Source of the DNA: Streptosporangiaceae bacterium NEAU-GS5
Lineage (GTDB): Bacteria; Actinomycetota; Actinomycetes; Streptosporangiales; Streptosporangiaceae
Assembly: GCA_017592665.1 (NCBI GenBank)
Contig: JAGFNW010000037.1
Location: 1 to 64,000, forward strand
Length of the DNA: 64,000 nucleotides
Reading direction: 5' to 3'
In this document: in pieces, positions 9,049 through 16,192 of the stretch
Position numbering within the stretch: position 1 is the first letter of the stretch
How the letters are laid out: each line of letters begins with the position of its first letter
Notes under the pieces: generated by a model
Database searches by the model: none
Seen by the model: the letters and a program-made list of their open reading frames with translations, nothing else
Told to the model about the DNA's origin: nothing
Translations under genes and position numbers: made by a program

Positions 9049-9809
9049 GGGAGCCCATGGTCAGGGCGGAGGGCGTGCGCAAGTGCTACGGCCACGACGA
9101 AGTCCTCCAGGGCGTCAACCTGGCCGTAAGCCACGGCGAGGTGATGTGCGTCATCGGCCCCTCAGGATCCGGCAAGTCCACGTTCCTGCGCTGCGTCAAC
9201 CACCTCGAGAAGATCGACGCCGGGCGGATCTGGGTCGACGGACGACTGGTCGGCTACCGCCAGAGAGGTGACAAGCTGTACGAGCTGTGCGATCGCGACG
9301 TGGCCGAGCAGCGCCGCGACATCGGCATGGTCTTCCAGCGCTTCAACCTGTTCCCCCACATGACGGTCCTGGACAACGTCATGGAAGCGCCGATGCGGGT
9401 CAAGCGCGACCCCCGCGAGCTGGCCCAGGCGTGCTCCCTTGAACTGCTCGACCGGGTCGGCCTGACCCGCCACCAGCAGAACTACCCGTCGCAACTGTCC
9501 GGCGGCCAGCAGCAGCGGCTCGCCATCGCCCGGGCGCTCGCCATGCGCCCCAAGCTCATGCTGTTCGACGAGCCCACCTCGTCCCTCGACCCCGAACTCG
9601 TCGGCGAAGTCCTCGACGTCATGCGCGACCTGGCCCACGACGGCATGACCATGATCGTCGTGACGCACGAGATGGCCTTCGCCCGCGAGGTCGGCGACTC
9701 CCTCGTCTTCATGGACGGCGGCGCGATCATCGAAAAGGGCGCCCCGCGCGAGGTCCTCGCCAACCCGCGGCACGAACGCTGCAAGGCCTTCCTGTCGAAG
9801 GTCCTCTGA
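9045..9809 (+). CDS. Polar amino acid ABC transporter, ATPase
   Basis: 254 residues. Walker [10 protein letters not shown] (38-46), Q-loop [15 protein letters not shown] signature LSGGQQQR (151-158), Walker [13 protein letters not shown] (171-182) and switch His208 are all intact. The sequence is of the GlnQ/ArtP type that energises polar amino acid import. A short insert after [20 protein letters not shown] is typical of several actinobacterial members. ATGA overlap with the permease gene shows translational coupling. The stop codon abuts the stop of the convergent LLM gene with no intervening base. Confidence 0.95.
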   Translation: MREPMVRAEGVRKCYGHDEVLQGVNLAVSHGEVMCVIGPSGSGKSTFLRCVNHLEKIDAGRIWVDGRLVGYRQRGDKLYELCDRDVAEQRRDIGMVFQRFNLFPHMTVLDNVMEAPMRVKRDPRELAQACSLELLDRVGLTRHQQNYPSQLSGGQQQRLAIARALAMRPKLMLFDEPTSSLDPELVGEVLDVMRDLAHDGMTMIVVTHEMAFAREVGDSLVFMDGGAIIEKGAPREVLANPRHERCKAFLSKVL

Positions 9810-10694
9810 TCAGGGCGCCAGCGCCTCGAGAGTCTCCTCGGCGCGGCGCAACGCCTCCTCCGGAGCCGCCTGGACGATCTCAGGGTTGAAGTTGAGGTCG
9901 TGGAACACCTCAGTGACCCCCTTCGCCGCCAGCATCTCCACATCGCCCCGGATCTTCTCGTACGACCCGGTCAGCGGGCGCCCGTCGGGCTCCCCGACCT
10001 TGGTGACGCCCCGGACGATGAACCGCAGCGCGGCCGGGTCACGGCCGGCCTCCTGAGCCGCCGCCTTTACAATGTAGATCTGCTCGTCGATGGCGGTCAG
10101 GTCCATCCGGCTGGAGCTGACCCAGCCGTCCGCCAGCCGCCCGGCGCGGCTCAGCGCGCGCGGCGCGGTCCCACCGAGCAGGATCGAGGGCGGGGTGGCC
10201 GGGCGCGGCGCCTGATGGGCCTCCGGCACCTGGTAGAACTCCCCCTTGTGCTCGACCGTCTCTTCGGTCCAGAGCCGCCGCAGCAGCGCCACGTACTCCT
10301 CGGCGCGCCGGCCCCGCCCGGCCATCGGTACGCCGGAGGCGGCGAACTCCTCCTCCAGCCACCCGAGCCCGAGACCCGCGTCCACCCGGCCGCCCGACAC
10401 GATCTGCAGGCTCGCCAGCTGCTTGGCCAGCAGCACCGGCGACAGGAACGGCAGGTTGATCACGGCCACGCAGAGCCGGATCCGCTCGGTCATGCCGGCC
10501 ACGAAGGACAGGGGCACCAGCGGGTCGTGCACGCTGCGATAGACGGGGCCCATGGGGTGATCCACGGGATAGAGCAAACGCTGGAACGTCCACAGCGAGT
10601 CGTATCCGAGCTCCTCCGCCCGGGTGGCGATCCGCCGCATGGCCGCGGGCGTGGCCCACGCCCCCGCCACCGGCAGCCCAAAACCGATTCTCAT
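9810..10694 (-). CDS. LLM-class oxidoreductase, probable F420-dependent
   Basis: 294 residues of luciferase-like fold: MRIGFGLPVAGAWATP, LGYDSLWTFQRLL, LPFLSPVLLAKQLASLQIVS, GRVDAGLGLGWLEEEF and ILLGGTAPRALSRAGRLADG. These match the actinobacterial group annotated as TIGR03619-like F420-dependent enzymes; F420 rather than FMN use is inferred from family. The substrate is unknown. The gene converges on the amino acid ATPase with zero spacing and is divergent from the phosphotransferase-like gene with only 23 nt between starts. Confidence 0.85.
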   Translation of the reverse strand: MRIGFGLPVAGAWATPAAMRRIATRAEELGYDSLWTFQRLLYPVDHPMGPVYRSVHDPLVPLSFVAGMTERIRLCVAVINLPFLSPVLLAKQLASLQIVSGGRVDAGLGLGWLEEEFAASGVPMAGRGRRAEEYVALLRRLWTEETVEHKGEFYQVPEAHQAPRPATPPSILLGGTAPRALSRAGRLADGWVSSSRMDLTAIDEQIYIVKAAAQEAGRDPAALRFIVRGVTKVGEPDGRPLTGSYEKIRGDVEMLAAKGVTEVFHDLNFNPEIVQAAPEEALRRAEETLEALAP

Positions 10695-10717
10695 AGCGGC
10701 AGCCTACGCTTGCGCAG

Positions 10718-11590
10718 GTGGGCGCCATCTCTGTGACCGACCTCGTCCAGGTGTCAGGCTCCGAAGGGCCTGTACACGTGCTGAAAGACACCCGCGTCCT
10801 GGTCGTACGGGTGGGCGCCGTCGTGGTCAAGGCCTATCCGGACGACGCCGACGAGGACGAGCTGACGGCCCGCCTCGAACTGTGCCGCGTGCTCGGCGAC
10901 CTGCTGCTGCCCCCACTCGGCCTGGTCCGGGTCGGCGGCAGGCCGGTCACGATCTGGCCGGCCGGCGATCCGGTGACCCCCGAGGACCTGTCCGGTCCCG
11001 GCGGCGTGCCGTGGGAGGAGGCGGCGCGCCTGCTGGCCGCCCTCCACTCCAGGCCGGCGCCGTCCGGCGCGCCGCTTTCCGGCGGCCCCGCCCGGCTCGC
11101 CCGCGCCATGGCCCGCCTCGGCGCGGACAGCCCGCCCGAGATCGCCGCCGCGTACGCGAGCCTCCCCGAGCCGGCCCAGACACGACAAGCCCAGACACGA
11201 CAAGCCCACACGCAACAAACACTGACGCATGGGGACTGGCATCTCGGCCAGATCGTCCGGCACGACGGGCGGTGGTGGCTGATCGACCCCGACGACCTGG
11301 GAATCGGCGACCCGGCCTGGGATCTGGCCCGCCCGGCCGCCTGGTTCGCGTCCGGCCTGCTCGAGCCGGCCGCCTGGCAGCGTTTCCTCGGCGCGTACGT
11401 GCAGGCAGCGGGCCCGGCCGTGAGCCGGGACGACCCCTGGCGGGAACTCGACGCGCCGGCCCGCGCGTTGACCGTGCAACTCGCCGCGACGGCGGTGGCG
11501 ACCGCCCGTCACGAGGGGCGCCCCCTCGACGCGGCGGGCGAGGCCCTGGTGTCCTCCTGCCGGAGGATCGCGGCCGCAGACGCGCCGTGA
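10718..11590 (+). CDS. Aminoglycoside phosphotransferase-like kinase
   Basis: 290 residues. The C-terminal lobe has HGDWHLGQI (catalytic Asp173; Gln in place of the usual Asn) and WLIDPDDLGIGDPAWDLA (metal-binding Asp190), the APH/choline-kinase pattern. The N-lobe is short, with VVVKAY as the likely ATP-binding Lys. Substrates of this group are small molecules and are not predictable here. The start is uncertain: GTG at 10718 or GTG at 10733 are both possible, and neither has a good Shine-Dalgarno. Residues about 153-167 are a repeated TRQAQ/TRQAH stretch from a 15-bp DNA duplication, probably a surface loop. Confidence 0.75.
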   Translation: MGAISVTDLVQVSGSEGPVHVLKDTRVLVVRVGAVVVKAYPDDADEDELTARLELCRVLGDLLLPPLGLVRVGGRPVTIWPAGDPVTPEDLSGPGGVPWEEAARLLAALHSRPAPSGAPLSGGPARLARAMARLGADSPPEIAAAYASLPEPAQTRQAQTRQAHTQQTLTHGDWHLGQIVRHDGRWWLIDPDDLGIGDPAWDLARPAAWFASGLLEPAAWQRFLGAYVQAAGPAVSRDDPWRELDAPARALTVQLAATAVATARHEGRPLDAAGEALVSSCRRIAAADAP

Positions 11591-11614
11591 CGTGACGTGA
11601 CGCGCCGTGACATA

Positions 11615-11640
11615 GAAGTGAACGTGAAGTGAACGTGAAG
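11615..11640. repeat. 11-bp direct repeat
   Basis: GAAGTGAACGT at 11615 and 11626 plus a partial third copy, 24 nt after the phosphotransferase stop; just upstream, CGTGACGTGACGTGAC is also repetitive. Confidence 0.7.
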
Positions 11641-11659
11641 GATCTGGAGGAGTCGCCTC

Positions 11660-11911
11660 ATGCAGTGCCCCAAGTGCCGTGGAAACATGCGGACCTACGA
11701 CAGGAACGGCGTCCACATCGAGCAGTGTGAGAACTGCCGGGGGATCTTCCTCGACTACGGCGAGCTGGAGACCCTCTCGCGGCTGGAGACCCAGTGGGCG
11801 CAACAGAGCTACGGCCCGCCGCCCGCCGCTCCCGGATGGGGCGCCCCGCACCACGGTCATCACCAACGGCACCGTGATCGCGGCTGGGTGGGCATGCTCT
11901 TCTCCAGCTGA
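11660..11911 (+). CDS. TFIIB-type zinc-ribbon protein
   Basis: 83 residues. CPKCRGNM (Cys3, Cys6) and CENCRGIFLDYGELETL (Cys23, Cys26) make one zinc ribbon of the zf-TFIIB family, a common small bacterial protein of unknown role. The tail is Gly/Pro/His-rich (GAPHHGHHQRHRDRGW) and may bind metal, which is inference. GGAGGAG lies at good distance from the ATG. The gene stands alone and ends in a repeat followed by a strong terminator hairpin. Confidence 0.9.
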   Translation: MQCPKCRGNMRTYDRNGVHIEQCENCRGIFLDYGELETLSRLETQWAQQSYGPPPAAPGWGAPHHGHHQRHRDRGWVGMLFSS

Positions 11912-11917
11912 TCCTCG

Positions 11918-11981
11918 CTGAGTCGGAGCTGAGTCGGAGCTGAGTCGGAGCTGAGTCGGAGCTGAATCTGAGCTGAATCGG
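11918..11981. repeat. 11-bp tandem array after a stop codon
   Basis: Four perfect copies of CTGAGTCGGAG (11918-11961) and two degenerate ones (to 11981). The array begins 7 nt after the zinc-ribbon stop and runs into the terminator hairpin. Each unit contains TGA, so the array adds stops in all frames. Confidence 0.9.
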
Positions 11982-12016
11982 ACGGGCGGCGGCCATTGCG
12001 GCCGCCGCCCGTTTCG
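11982..12016 (+). terminator. Strong intrinsic-type terminator
   Basis: ACGGGCGGCGGCC (11982-11994) pairs perfectly with GGCCGCCGCCCGT (12000-12012) around a 5-nt loop, followed by TTTCG. It ends the zinc-ribbon transcript and insulates it from the iron-regulated promoter. The T tract is short, as usual in actinomycetes. Confidence 0.8.
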
Positions 12017-12102
12017 TACGCCAGGAGCTACACCAGAGTTCGCGCGCCAGGAGACAGCCGTCACAAAACGGACCCTGACTGGATCAGAAGGTCAAGTCTA
12101 GC

Positions 12103-12121
12103 TAAGGTAAAGCTGTCCTAA
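12103..12121. promoter_or_regulatory. Iron box 1 (DtxR/IdeR/DmdR operator)
   Basis: TAAGGTAAAGCTGTCCTAA matches 16 of 19 positions of the DtxR-family consensus TWAGGTWAGSCTWACCTWA. It lies upstream of efeU and one base before a second box. Confidence 0.75.
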
Positions 12122-12122
12122 T

Positions 12123-12141
12123 TAAGGTTAGGCTTACCGAC
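12123..12141. promoter_or_regulatory. Iron box 2 (DtxR/IdeR/DmdR operator)
   Basis: TAAGGTTAGGCTTACCGAC matches 17 of 19 consensus positions. The two boxes are 20 bp apart start to start, on nearly the same face of the helix, and end 14 nt before the efeU start. Iron-loaded repressor would shut off efeUOB. Confidence 0.88.
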
Positions 12142-12155
12142 CTAGGAGCGATCCG

Positions 12156-13019
12156 GTGTTCGCCAGCTTTCTGATCGGCCTTCGAGAAGGCCTCGAGGCC
12201 ACCCTCGTCGTCACGATCCTTGTGGCGTTTCTGGTCAAGAGCGGGCGGACGGAGCGGCTGCCCAGCGTCTGGGCGGGCGTGGGCGCCGCGGTGGCCCTGT
12301 CGATCGGCTTCGGCGCGCTGCTCACCTACTCCGCGGCCCACCTCGACTACAAGCAGCACGAGCTGTTCGACGCGCTCACCTCGATCGCCGCGACCGTGTT
12401 CGTCACGTTCATGATCTTCTGGATGCGGGGCGCGGCCCGCCGTCTGTCCGGCGAGCTCCGCGAGAAGCTCGGCGAGGCGCTGCAGATGGGCTCGGTCGCG
12501 GTCGTGGTCATGGCGTTCCTCGCGGTGGCCAGGGAGGGCCTGGAGACGGCGCTGCTGTGGTTCGCCGCGGTCCAGGGGGCCACCACCTCGGCCACTCCCC
12601 TGCTCGGCATCTCCCTCGGCCTGGTCACCGCCGTCATCATCGGCTACGGCCTCTACCGCAGCGCCCTGAAGATCAACCTCACCAAGTTCTTCACGTGGAC
12701 CGGCCTGCTCCTGATCCTGGTCGCCGCCGGAATCTTCAAGTACGGCGTGCACGACCTGCAGGAGTCGGGCGTGCTGCCGGGGCTGAATACCTTCGCGTTC
12801 GACATCTCCTCGGTCCTCGACCCGAGCGCGTGGTATTCAGCCCTGCTCAGCGGCATGTTCAACATCACACCGACGCCGAGCGTGCTGGAGACGATCGCGT
12901 GGGTCGGCTACGCCGTGCCGGTGCTGGTGCTGTTCCTGCGGCCGGGACACGGACGGCCCGCGCCCAAGCCGCCGGTGTCGGAAGACGCCCCCGCGCCGAC
13001 GTCCTCGCCCGCCGCGTGA
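12156..13019 (+). CDS. efeU: EfeU/Ftr1-type iron permease
   Basis: 287 residues, about seven hydrophobic segments. The two iron-binding motifs REGLE occur at 10-14 (LRGLREGLEAT context) and 126-130 (AREGLET), the hallmark of the Ftr1/EfeU oxidase-dependent iron transporter in the cell membrane. The C-terminal tail is Pro/Ala-rich and disordered. The start is GTG, with AGGAG seven bases upstream. It is the first gene of efeUOB, directly behind two iron boxes. The efeO gene follows after a gap holding an 11-bp tandem repeat. Confidence 0.95.
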   Translation: MFASFLIGLREGLEATLVVTILVAFLVKSGRTERLPSVWAGVGAAVALSIGFGALLTYSAAHLDYKQHELFDALTSIAATVFVTFMIFWMRGAARRLSGELREKLGEALQMGSVAVVVMAFLAVAREGLETALLWFAAVQGATTSATPLLGISLGLVTAVIIGYGLYRSALKINLTKFFTWTGLLLILVAAGIFKYGVHDLQESGVLPGLNTFAFDISSVLDPSAWYSALLSGMFNITPTPSVLETIAWVGYAVPVLVLFLRPGHGRPAPKPPVSEDAPAPTSSPAA

Positions 13020-13050
13020 ACGCCGCCTGACCCTGCAAAAAAACGCGGCA

Positions 13051-13105
13051 AAACGCTGCCTACACGCCGCTTACACGCTGCCCACACGCTGCCCACACGC
13101 TGCCC
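13051..13105. repeat. 11-bp tandem array inside the efe operon
   Basis: Five 11-bp units: two degenerate, then three perfect copies of ACACGCTGCCC (13073, 13084, 13095). It lies between the efeU stop and the efeO ribosome binding site. It could affect mRNA processing or simply be slippage. Confidence 0.85.
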
Positions 13106-13137
13106 ACTGTCCCGAAATCCCATCTGACTGGAGAACC

Positions 13138-14313
13138 ATGCGTCCCTCTTCAGCCCCCGTTCTCATCGCGGTGGCCGCCGCGTTCGGCCTGCTCGCGACC
13201 GCCTGCTCGTCGACCGGCGCGGGCTCGGGCGGCGCGGCCGGCGGATCGACCGGCGGCACGGCCGCCTCCGCTCCGGCCAAGCCCGACAAGATCGCCGTGG
13301 CGGCCACCGACACCGAGTGCAAGGTCGACCTCAACCAGCTGCCGGCCGGCACCTCGACGTTCGCGATCACCAACAACGGGTCCAAGGTCACCGAGTTCTA
13401 CGTGTACGCCACGGGCGACCGGGTCATGGGCGAAGTGGAGAACATCGTCCCCGGTCTGACCCGGGAGGTCGTCGTCGAGCTGCCGGCCGGGACGTACGAG
13501 ACGGCCTGCAAGCCCGGCATGGTCGGCAAGGGCATCCGCGGCCCGCTCACCGTCACCGGCTCGCACCAGCCGCTCACCAAGGACGCGGCGCTGGCCGACG
13601 CCACCGCCAGCTACAAGCGGTACGTCCAGAGCCAGAGCGACGCGCTGCTGCAGAAGACCCAGGAGTTCGTCGACGCGGTCAAGGCCGGCGACATCGACAA
13701 GGCCAAGGCGCTGTTCCCGGTGGCCCGGACCTACTGGGAGCGGATCGAGCCGGTGGCGGAGATCTTCGGCGATCTCGACCCGGCCATCGACGCCCGCGAG
13801 AACGACGTCGAGCCCGGCCAGGAGTGGACCGGCTACCACAGGATCGAGAAGGACCTCTGGGTGGAAAAGGACATCAGCAAGGACGGCGAGCTGGCCGACA
13901 AGCTGATGACCGACGTGAACACCATCGTCAGCAAGGCCAACTCGGCCGAACTGTCCCCCGTGCAGCTGGCCAACGGCGCCAAGGAGCTGCTCGACGAGGT
14001 GGCCACCGGCAAGATCACCGGTGAGGAGGACCGCTACTCCCACACCGACCTCTGGGACTTCGACGCCAACCTGCAGGGCTCCAAGGCCTCCGTCCAGGCT
14101 CTTCGTCCCGTCCTCCAGGACCGCGCCCCGGATCTCGTGACGACGCTCGACGAGAAGTTCGCGGCCGCCGAGAGCGCGCTCAGCGCGCACCAGAAGGGCG
14201 ACGGCTGGCAGCTGCACACCGAGCTGTCCAAGGACGACCTGAAGAAGCTGTCGGACGCCATCAACGCGCTGGCCGAGCCGATCAGCAAGATCGCGGCGGT
14301 GATCGCTCAGTGA
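13138..14313 (+). CDS. efeO: EfeO, iron-binding lipoprotein of EfeUOB
   Basis: 391 residues. Lipoprotein signal ends at Cys23 (LLATAC). A Gly/Ser/Thr linker leads to an N-terminal cupredoxin-like domain (about 50-140; Cys61 and Cys124) and a C-terminal imelysin/M75 domain with the metal motif HRIE (234-237). EfeO is thought to bind ferrous/ferric iron outside the membrane and pass it to EfeU. ATG start behind TGGAGAA. The stop overlaps the efeB GTG start, so the two are translationally coupled. Confidence 0.95.
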   Translation: MRPSSAPVLIAVAAAFGLLATACSSTGAGSGGAAGGSTGGTAASAPAKPDKIAVAATDTECKVDLNQLPAGTSTFAITNNGSKVTEFYVYATGDRVMGEVENIVPGLTREVVVELPAGTYETACKPGMVGKGIRGPLTVTGSHQPLTKDAALADATASYKRYVQSQSDALLQKTQEFVDAVKAGDIDKAKALFPVARTYWERIEPVAEIFGDLDPAIDARENDVEPGQEWTGYHRIEKDLWVEKDISKDGELADKLMTDVNTIVSKANSAELSPVQLANGAKELLDEVATGKITGEEDRYSHTDLWDFDANLQGSKASVQALRPVLQDRAPDLVTTLDEKFAAAESALSAHQKGDGWQLHTELSKDDLKKLSDAINALAEPISKIAAVIAQ

Positions 14314-15608
14314 CCGGCACGTCGCCCACGGAAACCGTCGGGACCGGCGGGACCGGCGGTGGCGGCGGCCTCAGCCGCCGGCGCCTGTTCGGGATGGGCG
14401 CGGCCGGCGCCGCCGTGGTCGGCGCCGGCGCGGTCGCGGCCCGCGCCCTGACCAACGAGACCCCGGTCGCGCACGCGGCCTCGTCGGCCGACCCCTACCC
14501 CTTCTACGGCGCGCACCAGGCCGGGATCGTCACCCCGGCCCAGGATCGGCTGCACTTCATCGCGTTCGACGTGATCACCGACGACCGCGCCGAACTGGCC
14601 GCCCTGCTGCAGGACTGGACGGCCGCGGCGGCCCGGATGACACAGGGCAAGGACGCCGGCGCGCTCGGCGCGGTGGGCGGCGTCCCCGAGGCGCCGCCCG
14701 AGGACACCGGCGAGGCGCAGGGCCTGCCCGCGTCGGGGCTCACGCTGACCGTCGGGTTCGGGCCGAGCCTGTTCGACCACCGGTTCGGGCTGGCCGCCAA
14801 GAAGCCGGCGGCCCTCGCCGACCTGCCGCGCTTCCCCGGGGAGGCGCTGATCCCCGGGATCTCCGGCGGCGACCTCTGCGTGCAGGCCTGCGCGCACGAC
14901 CCGCAGGTGGCCGTGCACGCCGTGCGCAACCTCGCCCGGATCGGGTTCGGCAAGGTGTCGGTGCGCTACTCGCAGCTCGGCTTCGGCCGCACGTCGTCGA
15001 CCTCGCGCGCCCAGGCCACCCCGCGCAACCTGATGGGGTTCAAGGACGGCACGCACAACCTGAAGGCCGAGGACACGGCCCTGGTCCGGGATCACGTCTG
15101 GGCGGGGCCCGGCGACGGCCCCGCCTGGATGGCCGGCGGCAGCTACCTGGTCACCCGCAAGATCCGCATGCAGATCGAGACGTGGGATCGGACCTCGCTC
15201 GCCGAGCAGGAGGCGATCTTCGGCCGGGACAAGGGCGAGGGCGCCCCGCTGACCGGCAAGAAGGAGTTCGACACGCCCGACTTCGCGAGGAAGGCGGCCG
15301 ACGGGGCGCCGGTGATCGCCGCCGACGCCCATGTCCGGCTGGCCCATCCCGACAATGTCGGCGTCCACATCCTGCGCCGCGGCTACAACTTCGTCGACGG
15401 CTCGGACGGCCTCGGCCGCCTCGACGCGGGCCTGTTCTTCATGGCCTATCAGCGCGACCCGCGACGGCAGTTCACGCCGCTGCAGCTGGCGCTGTCCCGC
15501 TCGGACGCCCTCAACGAGTACATAAAGCACGTGAGCAGCGGGCTGTTCGCCTGCCCGCCCGGCGTGCAGGACGCGGGCGACTACTGGGGCCGCGCCCTGC
15601 TCGCCTGA
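14310..15608 (+). CDS. efeB: EfeB, Tat-exported DyP-type heme peroxidase
   Basis: 432 residues. The N-terminus has the twin-arginine signal SRRRLFGMG (22-30) followed by an Ala-rich core, so it is exported folded with heme. The DyP catalytic motif GFKDGTHN (243-250, catalytic Asp246) and the proximal heme His region ADAHVRLAHPDN (about 341-346) are present, as is the C-terminal FFMAYQRDPR. It probably oxidises Fe(II) for uptake by EfeU or releases iron from heme; both have been proposed for the family. GTG start overlapping the efeO stop (GTGA). Confidence 0.95.
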   Translation: MTGTSPTETVGTGGTGGGGGLSRRRLFGMGAAGAAVVGAGAVAARALTNETPVAHAASSADPYPFYGAHQAGIVTPAQDRLHFIAFDVITDDRAELAALLQDWTAAAARMTQGKDAGALGAVGGVPEAPPEDTGEAQGLPASGLTLTVGFGPSLFDHRFGLAAKKPAALADLPRFPGEALIPGISGGDLCVQACAHDPQVAVHAVRNLARIGFGKVSVRYSQLGFGRTSSTSRAQATPRNLMGFKDGTHNLKAEDTALVRDHVWAGPGDGPAWMAGGSYLVTRKIRMQIETWDRTSLAEQEAIFGRDKGEGAPLTGKKEFDTPDFARKAADGAPVIAADAHVRLAHPDNVGVHILRRGYNFVDGSDGLGRLDAGLFFMAYQRDPRRQFTPLQLALSRSDALNEYIKHVSSGLFACPPGVQDAGDYWGRALLA

Positions 15609-15615
15609 GGCCGCC

Positions 15616-15655
15616 GGGATTTAACGGGACTTAGCGGGATTTAGCGGTATTTACG
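15616..15655. repeat. 10-bp tandem array between convergent genes
   Basis: Four near-identical decamers (GGGATTTAAC, GGGACTTAGC, GGGATTTAGC, GGTATTTACG) start 8 nt after the efeB stop. The last unit contains the TAA stop of the opposite-strand gene. The array is AT-rich against its surroundings. Confidence 0.88.
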
Positions 15656-16151
15656 TCGGGAAGTTCTTGGGGTCGACCGGGCTCACGCGCGCGTTGCCGC
15701 CCTTAACGGCGTACAGCGTCAGCGTGTAGTGCGTGTACGTCGTGCTGTTCGTGGTGAAGCGCAGCTTGTTGTCGAAGATGCGGTACGACGGCGACTTGCC
15801 GAAACGGTGTTTGGTGACGCTGTAGCGGTAGCCGCTCATGAAGTACAGGCGGTAGGTCCCGTCGTCGATCGACTTGATCGAGGCCGTCCTCTTGGCCCGC
15901 ACGTACAGGCTGACGACCTTGCCCTTCCCGCGGACCAGCGTGACGACGGCGTCCCTGCCGTTGCCGTTCTTGATGGTCAGGATGCCGCTTCCGGATCTGG
16001 CCTTCGAGAAGAGGATCTTGCCGTTCGCCGGCCGCGCCGACGCGGTGGTGACCGTGGCCTCGGCCGGCACGGCGACGAGTCCGGTGAGAGCCACCACCGC
16101 TGTGGTCGCCACCGCCACGACCGCGCCAAAGAATGCTCTTGTTCGGGTCAT
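15651..16151 (-). CDS. Secreted protein of unknown function
   Basis: 166 residues with a clear Sec signal peptide (residues 1-32, cleavage near VPAEATV). The mature part is basic and strand-rich: a repeated type of phrase, GILTIKNGNGRDAVVTLVRG and SIKSIDDGTYRLYFMSGYRY, resembles a small beta-sandwich seen in secreted actinobacterial hypotheticals. No catalytic motif is seen. It is monocistronic, convergent with efeB, and its stop lies in a decamer repeat. The function is not known. Confidence 0.8.
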   Translation of the reverse strand: MTRTRAFFGAVVAVATTAVVALTGLVAVPAEATVTTASARPANGKILFSKARSGSGILTIKNGNGRDAVVTLVRGKGKVVSLYVRAKRTASIKSIDDGTYRLYFMSGYRYSVTKHRFGKSPSYRIFDNKLRFTTNSTTYTHYTLTLYAVKGGNARVSPVDPKNFPT

Positions 16152-16192
16152 GACGGCAAATATCTCGATATGTCCTATTGCGCGTCAACCGT

